DNA of 64,000 bases from Pampus argenteus (GCA_036937835.1 CM072876.1:3715001-3779000); one strand, 5' to 3'; counted from the stretch's first letter, positions 48,319-63,523 are shown. The notes: a model not told the origin generated them from the sequence alone. Translations and numbers: made by a program.

Positions 48319-51300
48319 CCTCCTTCCTCTTGCATCTCTCTCCATCTCATCTCCCGCTCTGTGAATAAGGCCTGAGAGGCCGCCCTGGCTCAGGTTAATA
48401 ATTATTCATTGCTTTGCAGATACACTCTGGGACCACGTGTCAATTAAAGTTCATCAGATGAAGATATGAAAATATCATTACTACCACTCAGATGAAGAGA
48501 TATAAAATGAAAATATATATATATATATATATGGAAAAAAAAGAGTTGTGTCTTCCTTCCTCCTGGGCTGGAGCTCATTTATAAGCAATGGGAATTATTA
48601 AACTGAATGGAGCCTAAATACATCTAAATAAGTCTTAAGATATTCAGTTGCCTTGAGGTAACTCTCATTTATCAATAGTGGCTGGCTAGATTTAAAAAAA
48701 AAAAAGTAATTTTAAACCGCAGCAGGTTTTGATATATATATATATAAAAAAAGGCCTATTAAATGTCCAATATGTAACGTCGTTGGCTTCATTAAGCTTT
48801 TAAAGTGACGGCGTTTTGTCATTTAGACATAAATGTCTTTCACGTTAATGTGCTGTAAATGATATTTTTAATAACAGCGTATAAAATGACAATGTGTAAT
48901 ATCAGATTTTTTTTAGAGCTTTATAGTAAATATGAATATTTTATAGGTCATTGTGTTTTGGTTCAGTCTCACTGCTCTCACACTCATAGACAGTTTTCAG
49001 ACAACAGGATCCAGAAACCTGCTGTTCGCTACCTGATCGGCACGAAATGGAGACTTCCTGGTAAACATAGTAGAGCATCTAGCAGCTAAAGAGCCTCCAA
49101 ATGATTGATAAAGTTGCTCCATGTCTACTGGATGTGTAAATATTGTGTACACAACTTGTTTTCTGCTAATATATTTTGTATTTATTAACAATGATGATCC
49201 TTGACGGATGATAAATAATGATCCTTTAAACCTGAGATCTTATTTTGAAAGACTCGTTCCTGAAAAACCCTCCAACATTTTACTTTCTTGTCTCGACTGG
49301 CTCAGTTTTCTCCTTCTCATTCGTAGCAGCTGACAGAAGACAAACGACGGCCTCATCTGAATCCATTCATCAGAAAATAACAACTGTTAAACAGAACTCT
49401 TACATCCTTTAAACATGAAAAATCTTTGATTTATGTGTCTGTACTGTGCGGATTGATATGATTACAGTCATTAAACCTGCAGGATAATGAGTTATGGAAA
49501 TTCCAGCTCATGAAAGCGTCAGCAGCCAGCCTATTAAACATCATTCATAATCAGCTGCTTAGTGTACAGATAGGATAGATTTGTACTGCCACACACTGCC
49601 GTAGCAGATGGCTAATATTTGGTATGCAGCAGCGGAGTGACAGGAGGTAAATTAGAGCATTGACATATTGACATTAATATTGGCATGAATAATTTGCAAG
49701 AAAACCTATGCTTTAAAAGGGTAATCAGAATAATCATATCATACGTTATATATTAAATAGATTTCATTTTAATCTGTGTAAAAAAAAGAACAAAAAAAAG
49801 AAAATTATAGGATTATGTTTTTGAAGAGCCACTCGTTCTCGACCAAACCAGGAAAAGAGCCAGAAAAATATATATATTTGTCAAATGGCCTCAACAGTAT
49901 GACTCAAGAGCACAGTCGATTTACTAAACGTTATAATTATTAAGGCGGCAATTCAGCTGAAAATCACAATCTCTGCATCAGTCCTGCTGCTGATATAAAA
50001 TTTTATAATTTATGCGTAAAACGCAGCATGTAGTGAACTACATGTTCTAGTTTTCCTATAGATCATTTTATTATTTTATCCCTTTTTCTTTTTTATGTCC
50101 AAAGTAATGTTTTGCTTTCTACAATAGCGGCGGAAAGCAACTGTGGTATGTCAAGGTTGGTTGAGAAATAAACTATGGTTTACTTATGCTCAAGGTAGCA
50201 AAAACAATCAAAAGATCATGTTTGCAGGTAATTAAAAAAGCTTGTTGTAAAAGTTGTAAAACCGCAAGTTATTTCACGTTATTTCCCTGGAATTATTCTC
50301 TAAATCTGCTCCTGTTTTCCAGGAAAAGGTCAAAACTTTGTCTGTGCAACTGTCGCAGATATTGTCCGACCTTACATTGCCATAATTACAGCAATATAAG
50401 ATGCTAAAGTGGCAATTTATATTTCAGCAATGTGGGGAAAAAACATTTGAACTATATTTTAAACTCAACTTTCCATTCTGAATCAGAGCAGCGTTCAACA
50501 TCGTCTGCAGAAAAACGAACCGGAACGATACGACTAAATATCCTCGATGGACGTCGCAGTTTCTCAAACCACCAAAGCAATTTGATGTATATTCCTTTCC
50601 TGCCACTGCAGCAGTAATAACCTCCAGTCAGCACCGTAAAGACGATATAAAACTGAGGATAACGCTTAAAAACAGGAAGATCGAATGGTTCCATATGAAC
50701 TGTATCTCCTGTCTCCACATCCTTATTCTCTGCCTCTTCCTGCTTTGCTGATGAACGCCGACATCAGACGTAAATTGTGAGGCACAGGATTGTACGATCT
50801 GAACGTAACTCTCAGGCATACTTCTGTCCTCTCATCAGCATAGAGAAATAATATGTTTTTTTTTTGTTTTTTTTTTTATAAATAAGAGGAGAAGCACAGA
50901 AATAGACGTGTTCTCCAAGACAAAATAATCATTTTCAACATCTACAGCCGTGTAGACAGTGTGTCTCCATGTGGTGTCAGCCTGTATACAAATACAACTT
51001 CATTAGTTTCAGAGATGAGGAGATTGAGGTGAGGGTACAATGTGTTATATTACAATGAAAGGCAGATGACAGTGCTATTTCCTTTGAGACTTTCCTGTGC
51101 TCTGTCTTCTATTATATTAAACCAAAATCAATTATCCCGAAGGCTGCACGCTATAATAGGAAGCTGGGTAGGCATTTTTAAACAGAGTAGGCTGGCTGCT
51201 CAAATCTAAACGCACCGTGTGCGATTACAGTGATGAGAGCATTGAAATCCTGTAATTGAGACATGCAACATTATGATTGCTAACTGATTGAGTATAATTA

Positions 51301-54300
51301 GTCTTGGCTTTTACTTTGTTTGCTTGCGTCCTTTAATTAATTTTTTTTTTTTTTTTCACTTTGTCAGAGTAGATTCACATTATGCAAGGATGTTTGATAA
51401 GTGATTAGTCTGCTAAGACAATTAATCGTCCAATCGTCCAAAAGTGTGCTCCGGTTGCCAAGTGCACCACCACCCCCACCTCTACCTCCACCCCCAAATA
51501 ACTCAGCAGCTATAATCCATATCTGGTCCAGACTAATGTTTTCAGTGTGAACCTGTTGTCATCATTGCAGGCTAATATATATTATGATATAACCTCATCC
51601 GGGTTAATGTTTCTCTGACAGGATCATGATGAGCTATAATATAAAAAAAAAAAAGATGCTGCAGTTACACCTTCGTATACTTCCTTCTAAACTCTGCATG
51701 AGTCGTGTCCTGACAACATCTCATGCATTTCCACTGCTGGTTCTGCAAAACGCTGCCTGCCTGCAGTGAATATTAAGTCTATTCTCCTCTAGTGTCTCTG
51801 TGGGTGTTTGAGGCCTTGTCCTTGCAGAGCAGAGCACACTCCATCCCTGACAAGAGCGCCGCTTTTATCACCTGATGCTGTGAGAGCCAAATGAGAGTTT
51901 GGCCATGTTCAGCCATTTATCATCCGTGATCAGCGAGCAGCCACAGGGGCAGAAAGGACCTTGGCTGTGCGCGCGCACACGCTCTCATCCTGCCATTTGT
52001 TCTTAAAGTCGACCCGGTTTAGTGTCACTGTGGTCTACTGCGTTCTCTGCAGGGAAAACAAACATCAGCACGGTGGCTTTGTTTATTCACAGTCAGGGAG
52101 GGGGGGGTTTGTGTCTGCTCATATCTTGCACAAAATACTTGCTTCAAGGTAAAAGAGACGATGATGATGATGATGAATACGGCAAATATGGTTAGAGGAG
52201 CGTTAAATGGGCTGCTTATTTATTCTTTGTCCCGGCATCCGTTATGTTTTCCTGCTGTAGTACAAGGTGTTCAGCTGAGAAGTGGCTGCATCTTGTAATG
52301 AATTGGGAAATTTGTATTGAAAAGAAGTTAATAGCAAATATAATTAGACAAACAGCAGTCCCGTTTTGTAAGATGTTCACTCCCTTTGTAAAAGCTTGTT
52401 TGGACTCAAAAGATATTTTTTTTTCTGTCTTAACTGGATGAGACAGAATCATTTTTACTCTTTTTTTTTTGTGCTTAATGCATTTACTATTTCCTGAGTG
52501 TGTCTTTCAAGGATTATGCTGCTAAAGGTACAACAAGACATGGACTGGATGAATAGCACGACTCAAACACGTCAACAGATTGCTATTAAATTGTCTCTTT
52601 CAGTGTCGTAATGACTTGAGTGAACCTCTGACTTTTCCCTCTAGCGCCACCGTTGTTTTTGTGCCATGTTACTCTTGATATTAATTTCAGATAAAGTAGC
52701 AATAAAAGACGCCCTACTTGAAGGGTTTCCTATTTTTCCTCCTGTCTATAAAGAATAAATGAAAAATATTTGATGTTTTTAGATTACTATATTTACCAAA
52801 GTCCATAGAGAAATATGCTTTGTTATTATTATTATCATTATTTTTTAATCTCAGGCCAGTTTCTGCATTTGCTGCTTATTTTTCTTGTGACTTGATAATT
52901 TTTTCTCCAAACAGCTAACCAGTTGGGCTCCGTGTTGTGTTCAGGTACCATGGTTGTGTGTCGTTCTTTTCAATTGCAAGTTAAAATACTCAAATAAACA
53001 AAGGTGGAGGACTGCCAACATTGACCCGAGAACTTACTCAAACAGCCAAAGGAACATTTTATTTTATTAATGATGAAAAAGATATTTCATCATAGTTTGT
53101 GTATTCAAAGATTACGTATTAAGGTTTAGTCTAATTATTGTCATGACACAAAACATCAAATGATAACATTTTCTTGATTTTTGCATTGAATACTTACACT
53201 AAAGTCAATATGACACCTTTTACAACCGCGTCTTATGAACATACTCTGTATTTTTAGCAACCAACTCCTCCATCCTCCTTTTCTATATTAGAATAACAAA
53301 AGCAAAATGATTTATTCTCGGGTCCTTTTGTAGTACTTTTCTTTTTCTCCTACCTGTCTCCAGGAGAAGACAGTGATGCAACAGCCTGATATCAACATCT
53401 GTGCCTCTGTGAAGACAGTGCTGCTCAGATAAGGTGTTAAGTGTACAGAGGAGGGCTGTACTGTGGGGGAAAGATATTCAGCACAGACAGATAAAGAGAA
53501 TAGGGTGAAACGAAGTGGCTGTTGCAAGACGTAGCACGGCTGGTAACCTCAGAATGACCTCGGGAACAGATATTAGGCGATTCAATTCAAAGCTGCTTTC
53601 TATGGTGTCCCAGTATTGCTGCGTGCATTATCCGCAATATGGCCAGACTTTATGGGTGGCCTTTAAATCATTTGTGCCCCCTTTCCATAAATGTACGTCC
53701 TCCCTCACACATATGCTTGCAATTACAATATGTTAGCTGATGCCCACTTGCCTGAAACAGCTAGTGTGGCATAAGAAATGGCTTAAAACATGACTTTGAG
53801 TGGGAAAAATATACAAACATTTAACATATCAAAATCATCACCATCATCTCCGTATGTATAATTAAAATTATGACAATCCAAGGCAGCATAACGTCAGTAA
53901 GTTTGTGACTAAACTGTGAGTTCAGATTTTATATTAATTGAAGGTAAATTGATCTTGTAGCCAATCACAGACCATCTGGGGGTGCGTTAGGAAATGAATT
54001 TATTTCGGTAGGTAAGAAGTTGAGTTTAGCATTGTAATTTTTAATTTCTAATAATTAAATCTCACCTGCTCTCCTTCCTCCACATAACCAGGAGACAGTA
54101 GACGTAGACAACAGCATGTCGTATAGCTCTCATTCATTCATTAGAGACACTTTAAGACTCCTACAATATTTATATTATCTTTTATGTATGATCCGTTTTT
54201 GTCTCCTCAATTTTGATTATTCCAAGGTCAAAACATACACGTAGTAATTATGTATTTCTAAATTCACTTGTCATGGTATCTGGGTAATAAATACATTTGT

Positions 54301-55849
54301 TTCATGCTCTCTTCTCAGGAGGGAACCAGAATCCCTTGCAGGCCCTCTTGTCTTGTCCGTGATTTGCGTACAGGAAGCGTGCTGGGACACAAGGCAGACT
54401 TGTCATAGCTCGTGGCAGCTCATCAGTGAGGCCGCGGAGCAGCAACACAGACGCTGGCTGAGGTCTCCGTCCTGGAGAGACTAGCTAATCACAGTCTCTG
54501 TGGGGAACAGCGGAGGAGCAGTCTCCTAATACTCTATCTGCAAACCCACACACAAACCCAGACACTCACTTATACACCCCTGCACAGTCATGTAAGTACA
54601 CAACAAGCAGACAGGAGGCAGACATCCCTCCACAGGCACACACATAAACATGTCATAAAGTGCAGGATGTAATGTGGGAACATGCGTGTTATTGCCCTCC
54701 CTGCTGAGTCACTTTCATTTTGTGTTTGCCTGAATCCAAAAGAAAGAGGCCGTCTTAGTTAGTGAACACAAACACATTAGGGTTTGTGGTGTAACACACT
54801 TGCAACCATGTGTTAATCTATCTTAAAGACGTTGTAGAAAAATATGAGGCAATTTGTTTGTGCATTGTGGTAATCTTAAAGTGTTGAACTGTCACAGAAG
54901 TGCACCTTTTTTTTATTTTTTTATTTTTTTATTGAGCCTCAAGCATCAAAACAAATATCTCGGTACATGAAATCCGGATATCTCATTTGTAGCATGCACC
55001 GTAGCATTTATGCAATGTTACAAACAAAAAAAGGACGATGCCAACTGTGTCGTCTACGGAGAAGGAAAGTATTTTTACACCTGTATTAGGTTGTTGCTCG
55101 GTGGTTGATAGTGCGTATCCATGTGGTTGCTAAGCGATAGAATGGCATTTTTAATGCTTTAATAGGTGGTAGCGATGACATCTCTTCCAATATGGTTTTC
55201 ACATCAATTTAAACCTTTAGTTGATTTGATTCAGGCAACTCACATGATTATTATGTGACATCATAGTGCCATATTAGTGGATATTTTCATTTAGGGTATA
55301 TTAGAAAGAAAAACTGCAGTTGTAACAGTCATTGCCTGCAGGTGGCGCTTTGAGGGGCTAAATGCAAACTCTCGTTGAGCATTTCTTATTTATATTATCA
55401 TATTTATATTAGTTTAGGTCTAAGGGTCCGAGCCTGCACCATCCTCTTGTTAAACCTCCTTGTGTCTTTGTCTGTTGCAGCTGTTGATACTCAGCCATCA
55501 CTGCGCCAGACTGAAACCTTGTTTATGCTTCAAAAAAAAAAAAAAAATCAGACATGTAATTTTCTTCACTGAGCGGTCAATAAAGCTCGTGTCCCATGAA
55601 AACATTTACAGTACGTGAGGTAAAATGCTGTTGGTTGTCAGATACACTAAGCTCGTCTGTTGTGTCAGTGTGTGTAAACCAAATTAGAGGTGTGTGTGTG
55701 TGTGTGTAAAGGTACAAAAAGGGACAAAACACACACTTACAATCTGATCTAATCAGCAGTAAAACACTCTCAACCATGAACATGCTGTAAAGGCTAGACT
55801 CAAAGAAAATAGTCTTCATAAAAAACCGTGGCAGATAAGACGGTTCAAT

Positions 55850-55853
<4 letters not shown>
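48319..55853. other. Intergenic or intronic DNA with a MITE fragment
   Basis: 49058-49095 is a fragment of the foldback family seen at 19789-20533. There are TA runs (48513-48531 and 48733-48745), T runs (50856-50878 and 51340-51357) and a TG run at 55690-55706. The stretch 53510-53740 is non-repetitive and balanced. No gene or RNA is supported. Confidence 0.38.
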
Positions 55854-55887
<34 letters not shown>

Positions 55888-55897
55888 ACACACACAC
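55854..55897. repeat. (CA)n microsatellite
   Basis: About 21 CA units with one CAGA interruption. Confidence 0.95.
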
Positions 55898-56934
55898 GTA
55901 TTTTTTTGTGTCCTCCTCATAAGTCTTCACCTCATCAAAATGTAATATTGCACAAAGCACAAGGATTTTATTTAGCGCACAGGGACCAAGGACTTGCATA
56001 CGATTTTTGGGAAATGAAATTGAGTTTGCAAAAAAAAAAAAAGAAAAAAAAAAGATTCATGTTCAGGAATTCATATTAACTTTTGATATACAGAATGAGT
56101 CATAAGCTTCAGATTAATCAAACAGAAGGAAATATATAAAAAACTAACCTGGACAAGTAACTCTCATATTTCATCACTGACTCATGGAGAAATCACAGAA
56201 GTTCATTAGTTTTACCTTTATGACAAATGTCTGGCCAAAGAGCCACATTTTAATATTTCACCTGCTGTGTGTGATCAATAATTAATCAAACAAGCCTTTT
56301 TTTTTCTAGTTTGGTGGATTAGTGGTCGAAAAAAAACAAAAAAAAACGGGCTTGTTCGTGAAGTAACAGCAGGCTAATAAAGACGGAAACTGTTGCAGTG
56401 ATCAGTAAGCATGCATTATTACTCAGCAGTCGATGGTAACAAAGTGTCTCGAATCATGCTTAACGACATTACAGGCAGAGAATAGGGAGGGACAGCAGAT
56501 GCTTAGTTTGTTCAGTTTGTTAGCCATGGCACTACTGAAGTAACTGTGTTAGCCAGGCCGCTGCAGTGATGTAATACGCCTGGCAAAAAAAGGACACAAG
56601 ATAATTAATGATCCTGATTCAAAACATATGGTTCAGTTTAAAGCTTGTTAAAGTTGCCTTTAGGAACTTAAAGATGATAAAAAAATAAAAATAAAAAAAG
56701 AGGCAAAGGATGGATGCGTCACCTTATTGACGTAATGCAGGGAAAATACTGCAGGATAATTAATCCATTAGAGAGCCATCATAATCTATATTGTGTATCA
56801 TGTGGATATATATACTCTATTCATTCTAATTACTTAAGGACATTATATTAAAATGGATATTTGTCTGAATCAAATACATTGTTCCCTTCATTTTTTTTTT
56901 TTTTGCTACACATCTGTTTCAATAAATTAACAAG
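55898..56934. other. Intergenic DNA, no gene seen
   Basis: A-rich tracts at about 56030-56053 and 56330-56347, and T runs. Nothing recognisable. Confidence 0.4.
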
Positions 56935-57460
56935 AAGATCTATAACCATGTTAGTGCTTTTAGCTGAATGCATTAGCAATGTTAGCATACTTTTGTATTT
57001 GCTTCAAAGTACTGGACAACTTAAAATGTTGACCTGATGATGGAAAGTTAAAAGGATCAACAAAGTCTTTGCAATTTATACGTGAATGCGCCAAAACTCA
57101 CGGTAGTCCGTCCAATAGCACTTTGGGAAATATGACTCAAAACCAAAACAGGAAATATCAGCGGATCACAAAAAGTCATTTGGGATTTATTATCTCGGAA
57201 CCACAAATGTCTGCAAAAGATTGTGTGCTGATCCATCTGGTAAACATTGAAATATTATACTGAATGATTACTTGCTGCTGGTGCTAAAGGATGAGTCAAG
57301 GGATCATTAAAGTCATTAGGATTCATGCTCCGAGGATTCACAAATTTCAACCCGTCCGATATTTGTTGGGATATTTCAGTGGTGGACCGACTGACTGACA
57401 TTAACGTCACTGCATCCAGCGTCACATGCATGGCTAGCGTGGCTAACATATCACGGGAAA
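56935..57460 (+). repeat. Interspersed fish repeat family, copy 4 (longest)
   Basis: A forward copy with GCAATGTTAGCATAC, TGTTGACCTGATGATGGAAA, two AAAGGATCA/AAGGGATCATTAAAG blocks, GGGATATTTCAGTGGTGGAC and CGACTGACTGACATTAACG, then GCATGGCTAGCGTGGCTAAC. It is the most complete of the four copies. The ORFs inside it (57069-57263 and 57325-57576) are repeat-derived and not genes. Confidence 0.68.
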
Positions 57461-60400
57461 TAGACGCTCCATCTGCGTTAAAAGAATGTATTCTGACACT
57501 TCAGTTAACTCCACGGTTAACCCGAAGACGTATTCAAGCTCGACAAGTCTGTCACATCCCAGATTTTATTTACTGAACTTCACACATAATGTACTTACAT
57601 CAATATGATGCCTCTAGCATCCCCGGTAAATTTGAACAAATCACCACTTAAAGACAAGCTACAGTGGAGATTATCCCTCCATATCAACCTGTCCTTTTCT
57701 TTAACTCTTTTTCTCAAGGACAGAGGCGGATGTTAATAAGACTCATTTAGCACAATGCGGCAAATGAACGCTCAACAGAATGCAAATATAATGAGATAAT
57801 GAGATAATGAGATTGCTTTTGAAGTAGATAAACATCCAGGAAATATCGTTGGCTGTCACAGGTGTGTTTTTTTTTTTTGCACAGAGCGTGTTTAATCAGC
57901 GCTCATCAACATTCACAATGCAAAGGGGTCGTCCTCTGGAATTTAAACAAGGGTAAAAAAACGGTCAAAAACACTTCTGTTCCTGATGAAAAGCATTCCT
58001 GGATGTGAAATTAGTGTTTCAGAAGGAAAGATAAGTGCATCCACAAAAAATCAAATTAGTAATACTAATAGCTGGCCGCTAACCGCAGCTAATTTCTTAG
58101 ATGTCAGATCATGAGTCCTGCTGAATATCTATGAGGCATCCCACACATGTTGTTATGGAGACTGGTACATGCTCATCAAAGGGAATAAAATAAAATAAAA
58201 TAAAATAAAAAGATATTTTTAGTCTTGGCAAATGGATTGGCTGATGTCAGGAACATGATGCAGTTGTTATTAGCCACAGGCTAAACATCTCCACCCGTAT
58301 CAGATCAATTATAGATTAAAGACTTTTGGTTTGTGTGCTCGTTTTTCTTAGATATGATTTCTCTCATGTAACAATTTGACTGACTTACATAGAAAAAATA
58401 TAAATAAATATATATATATGTATATATATGCGTTTGTAGTATATGTGTTAATTTGTGTGCCCTTGCAGCAGCATGTTGGCACATACAGAAGGACGTATCA
58501 GTGTCTGGAAAGCAGAGCAAGTCAAGCATTGCCATGAAGGCTGGATAGGTTGATAAGTTTACCTTTTAAAAGCTTTACCTGTTGACTACTGACGTCAACA
58601 CAAGCAAAAATTATTATGGGATGACCGTACTACCCCCCACCCACCTCACTGAAGCATTTCTGTAGAGACACATCCTGCAGTCAGGTCCTATTGAGTCAAT
58701 AGATTTTTAGCAACCACGGCTACGCTTGTCAGCTTTAGCTGATTGCCTGACATATTTCCTCAGTGTCTCTTGGCTCATCTACAGTTGTCAGTTCTCCAGA
58801 CGTGCCTGTTGAAGGCATGCCCCTGGCCATTCAGTTAATTCCCTGTACAGCCTGCTTTTTTCTTACCTGGACTCCGGCCAGTTCTGTCAGTCTTGATGTC
58901 TCCATTGCCAAGAGTGGCTCTGTCTATCTGGTTCTGGCCTTGGCGCATTAGATTTTCTCGTTTTCTCTCTCTGTCCCTGTACTTCACTCTTGGGTCCCTG
59001 ACCTGTCTTTATTTCCTTTCTCACCCCCCGCCCCTCCTCTATTCAATCTTTTCCTTTTTCATCCCACTCTATTTTACCACTCAACACCTCTTACACAACC
59101 TTCGTTTCCGTCTCTGAACTTTTCGCAGCATTCCCAGTGGTGCTGTTGCTGAACAGCCATATCAGGCAGTGTCAGACATACACTGTACAAGGGAACGCTG
59201 CTCCAGCCCCAAAGCTGGGTGACTTCACCACAGCAAAGTACCAATGACGCATAACTGACTGAGACGTCATGGGGTTAAGGTAAATTTGTCACAGCTGACA
59301 TAAAAGTCTTGCTACGGCGGCTCGGACAGAAGAGGTTGTTTTATATAAAGATCAGACTCAGTCAATTTCAGCTCCACAGCCTCTCTGTATTCTCGCTCAG
59401 AGTCGCGGGCCTGATGCAAATCGATAAAGTAATTTTCCCCCAGACTTGTCGTAATTAACAATCTGCCATGTGTGCTCCGGGGAACTGCAGCATTTGAATA
59501 GAAGCGACTTCCAGCTGCTACTGAGACGCCTGTGATTTAAGAAGGAGACATTTAAGACAGGAAGGCAAAAAAGAGCGGCTATGCATTTATATGTGTATGC
59601 ATTAAATACAGCCTACACACTTTTTTTTAGCAGTGCCTGTTATATAGTTTGCATCCTTAACAACTGATTCAAGCTGACATAAATTGCTAACGTCTGTATT
59701 TATGTTAGTTTGAGAGCACAAGTTGATTTTAGTCTTTGGAAACTAAGTAACAGACAATGGGAATTTTTTTTAACACAGAAAACACAGAACAATACTCAGA
59801 AATGTCCCTGAACTATTTTGAAAAGCCTCATTTAATCCCTTCCTGCACCGTCATCTTCAAAAAGAGGTCTGAACAGGCATTTTTCACCCTCTGAATCCAA
59901 CACAAAATTTGCCTATAAAAAATGTATTAAAAAAAAAGAGTAAAAGAATATAACTTCTAGCTGCAAGTGAAGGCTGCAGCAAACTCATGTTTTTACAAAT
60001 GTGGAAAAGCTCAGATCTGTCAAATAATATAATATAATAGCCATGTACTGATTGACTGGGAAGCCTTGATATCACTGATGCCAAGGATTACTGTTGCGAC
60101 AGAACCAAAGACAGAAACAATGCTGCACACTGTGCAAAGGAAAGTCTACAGATTCAAGAGAAAGAAAGAAAAATAGTTTTGGCAATGAAAAACATGAAGG
60201 ATAATGGGGACAACAGCAGAGGTGGAGGTTGATTTTTCTTTTTTTTACAATGACAGAAACATTTAGAAATTTGTATTTCAACACCTTTGTTCAGTTAGTG
60301 TCCAGTGTGCATATTAATTATTATCTATTGTCTAGACTCGTCTTTGATCTAATGTGTATGACCTTGAGCCATCACACCGGTGTCGCTCTCAGCTCCAGGT

Positions 60401-61712
60401 GTTAAACCGCCCAGCAGGGTCGACTCATCGTCTGACAGCCGACAGGAGAGACGCTCCATGCTGCGCTTGCATTTTCTATAACTGAACAAATACCACTTTT
60501 TTTAACATCATAAAAATAAAACCACAGCATCAATAAAAAATGAGTAAAACATGCGACTCATATAGTTACATCAAAAAATAAAGGCACATAGAGGGAGAGT
60601 GCAGATTTAAAGCAGCCTTAATGACACAACGCTCAATACAGAGTGATGATGAAGACCATGTGATAGAGTCAAAGGCTCCAGAACGAGCAAGGAAATTGAA
60701 TGAATGGGGATTGTCCAAGGGCAAGAATGAAGTGGCAAGCTGCACAAATTGCTATAAATATTAATGTAGTACAAAATTCTTATTAATGTCGTGGCATTAA
60801 TTTTAACCACATTAATCTATAATACCATAGCACACTCAGGCACTAACGTGACTGCATGTCAAATGTAATTCTGCTCTCATATAAACTACTTATTATCTGT
60901 CTGGCATGTTTTTTTTTTTCCATGACAATAATAATTGAAAAGCATAGAGCAGGGTTTCTACAGACATTGTTCTTTAAATGATGCTCCATAGGCTTTTTTT
61001 CCCCCCATTCTGCCATCAATATTATATCCAGGGAGAAACAGTCAGGACCATATATAAAGCAACACGATTAAGAAAGCAATCTGCAGTGTGCACGAGTTTT
61101 GGAATTAATGAAGGGGACGTTTATTGACACGTAATCAGTGTAATTATCCTAAAGAAGGCAAAGTGACTTCTAATCACAGCCAGCGTAACGTTTCCAGACC
61201 ATCACCTTCATTTCCTTAAAGATTTCTCTCTTTACAGACTCAAGACAGCTCCCCCATTGACGAGGAATAAGTAGCCGGCAAACACTAAAATATATATACA
61301 GCACACTTAACATGCATTAAATAAGCTCTTCCCTTGAAAGACACTGATGAGGTGAATCCAGGTAAAAGCTATTATGCCTCACTGATTTGTTTTATTAAAT
61401 CCATGCCAATCACTGCAGGCAGGAGAGAATATGAAGAGAGGAGGGATTTCCAACCTTTTTGATGCGATGGGCATTGATTCAACAACGGTGAGATGGCCTC
61501 AGTATTTTGTACAGTCAAAGCAGGTCCTTTAAATAACTGGATGTGGACTCAGTTGAGCGTTTATGGGAGATTTTGAAATGATTTTGTGCAATAGAGGTTT
61601 TTCACTGCCTCCATAAAAGTGGAGTGCCCGAGTGATCAGTCAAATTTATGTTAGTGTTGAATTGCATATTTTTCGTTTTCGCGGTGTGAAATAAACTGAC
61701 TGGAACAACACA
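57461..61712. other. Intergenic or intronic DNA, no gene seen
   Basis: Contains an (AAAAT)n tract (58187-58210), TA runs near 58407-58430, and non-repetitive stretches such as 61080-61240. Unsupported ORFs only. Confidence 0.38.
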
Positions 61713-61743
61713 GCACACACACACACACACACACGCACACACA
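61713..61743. repeat. (CA)n microsatellite
   Basis: About 15 units with one CG interruption. Confidence 0.93.
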
Positions 61744-63342
61744 TATATACAAAAGTGTGTTTTGTAGGGAAGTGATGCTCTTTAAACAGAAAGAATATGA
61801 GGTTTGGCGTTTACAGCTAATAATGGACACTGAATAGAAATCACAGTGAAAGTATTTGTGAAGCAACTGGTTGCTATAACTAATCTTAGCTGCAATGATG
61901 TGGTTCCATTTGTTTTTTTTTGGAGTTATATGTCTATGAAATCTGAACTATTGACACCGGAGAGACTACAGTATATCGTATTTGTAGATTCATCTTTAAC
62001 CATTGATGCGATAGATGAATTGTGCAAGAAAAGCTAAACTATGTATGCTCTTTCAGTCTTGATCCCACCTTACTGTGCACACACTGAAGGGCATTACCTC
62101 CTTTTTGCCCCCTTGCCTCTCCTCTTTCTATTTGTGTTCCTGTGTGTCAGGTTTACAGTCGATTGTCAATTTGAGTGAAATACAGCAGCGAGAAGAAATG
62201 AATTTTGACTGTGCCTGAATTTGATGCTTCACCGTCCGTGATTTTTGCCAGGGGAAGCAACAAACAACAAAGATTCACCAAGGCCAGCCAACCTGCCCAA
62301 CATATAAACAAGATAAACAATGTCTCCAGGGGTAACCAAGAGGTGCAGAGGAGGCAGGGAAGTGCTATGTTTGTTCTCTGATCGATGCCATACATAGTGC
62401 ATGAGTTCCCTAAGAACTGTATGGGTAGAAGTTCTATACGAGACAAAGGGAAAGAAAAACTATTGAGATGTGGTTGAATAAAGGTAAAAAATATAAAAAA
62501 GCATTGTGTGCATGCTTGAGTCAGAGAGTTTCTCATCTCAGATGATAAAACGTGATGTTTAAGTAGGAAAATAAAGATCGAAATCCAAAACATTTGGATT
62601 ACACCGTCATATCCTTCCATAGCGGTCTGATTTCCTCCAATAAACACCTATAAACCCGGCTATTGCAGAGCTCTCAGAGAAAATTAAAAGACAAAATTGC
62701 CTTCATAAATATTAATCTGTGTAAGGCAGAGGTTGCGCCCTTCACAATTATTCATGCTCTCTGGAGCGCATTTGTCAAGAGTAAACAGTATCCTCCTGTT
62801 TACCTAATGCAGAACATTCAGTAGGTGAGTGGGCATAATTGATGCCTTCATATTCCATTCTTGAGGATGTAATTAAACACAGTCTGGTATGGAAGACGTT
62901 CATCTCTTGCTTTTATTTCTCTGCAATTGTGCAGAGTATTCGTCCGCACACTCGCACTCATCCGTTTCTACAACAGCGGTGCCTTGGTTCACGTTGAATT
63001 AAAAGGTGGAAAGCGCGTTAATTTCACAGCATTTGGCATGTCATTAACACTATGGGGCCTGCAAGTGTACTGTAGATAGCCTCTGCCTCTGCCTGCGTAG
63101 CTTTGTTTTTCTTTTGGGGGTGGGGTGGGGTAATATATTATTAGCTGCTTGCTTAAGTGTGACCGAATCATTAGTGGGCAGAAAATAAGCCAATAATATT
63201 TTTCTCTATGCCTTCATGTGCTGTTATTGTTATTGAAGTCTGGATTACGATTGTCTGGCCAACATGCCTTCTGTTTTCACTCATATATTCCACACTTTGG
63301 AATATGAGAGTAATATGGATAAAATCTACTATAAATGTATGT
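61744..63342. other. Intergenic or intronic DNA, no gene seen
   Basis: A 164-codon minus-strand ORF (62153-62647) is hydrophobic in places but has no codon, start-site or family support. The stretch 62690-62880 is balanced, non-repetitive sequence that could be conserved noncoding DNA. Confidence 0.35.
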
Positions 63343-63400
63343 ATAGAATAGAATAGAATAGAATAGAATAGAATAGAGTAATAGTGCCTTTATTGTCAAT
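63343..63400. repeat. (AATAG)n tract with a retroelement-like tail
   Basis: About seven AATAG units followed by TGCCTTTATTGTCAATGC, a string often seen at the 3' end of fish non-LTR or related repeats. The family is uncertain. Confidence 0.6.
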
Positions 63401-63523
63401 GCATGGCAGTAAAACAAGTTTGAACTTGGTCTCTGTGGTCTTGAAAGTACTCTTAAGACTTCATCCCAACAACTACCTGATCAGTGCTAATAGATAAGAA
63501 CTGAATACACACTATACATATTG

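Noticed and set aside
62153..62647. 164-codon minus-strand ORF
   Set aside because: No family motif, no splice or promoter support, and hydrophobic runs from T-rich sequence. Probably chance.
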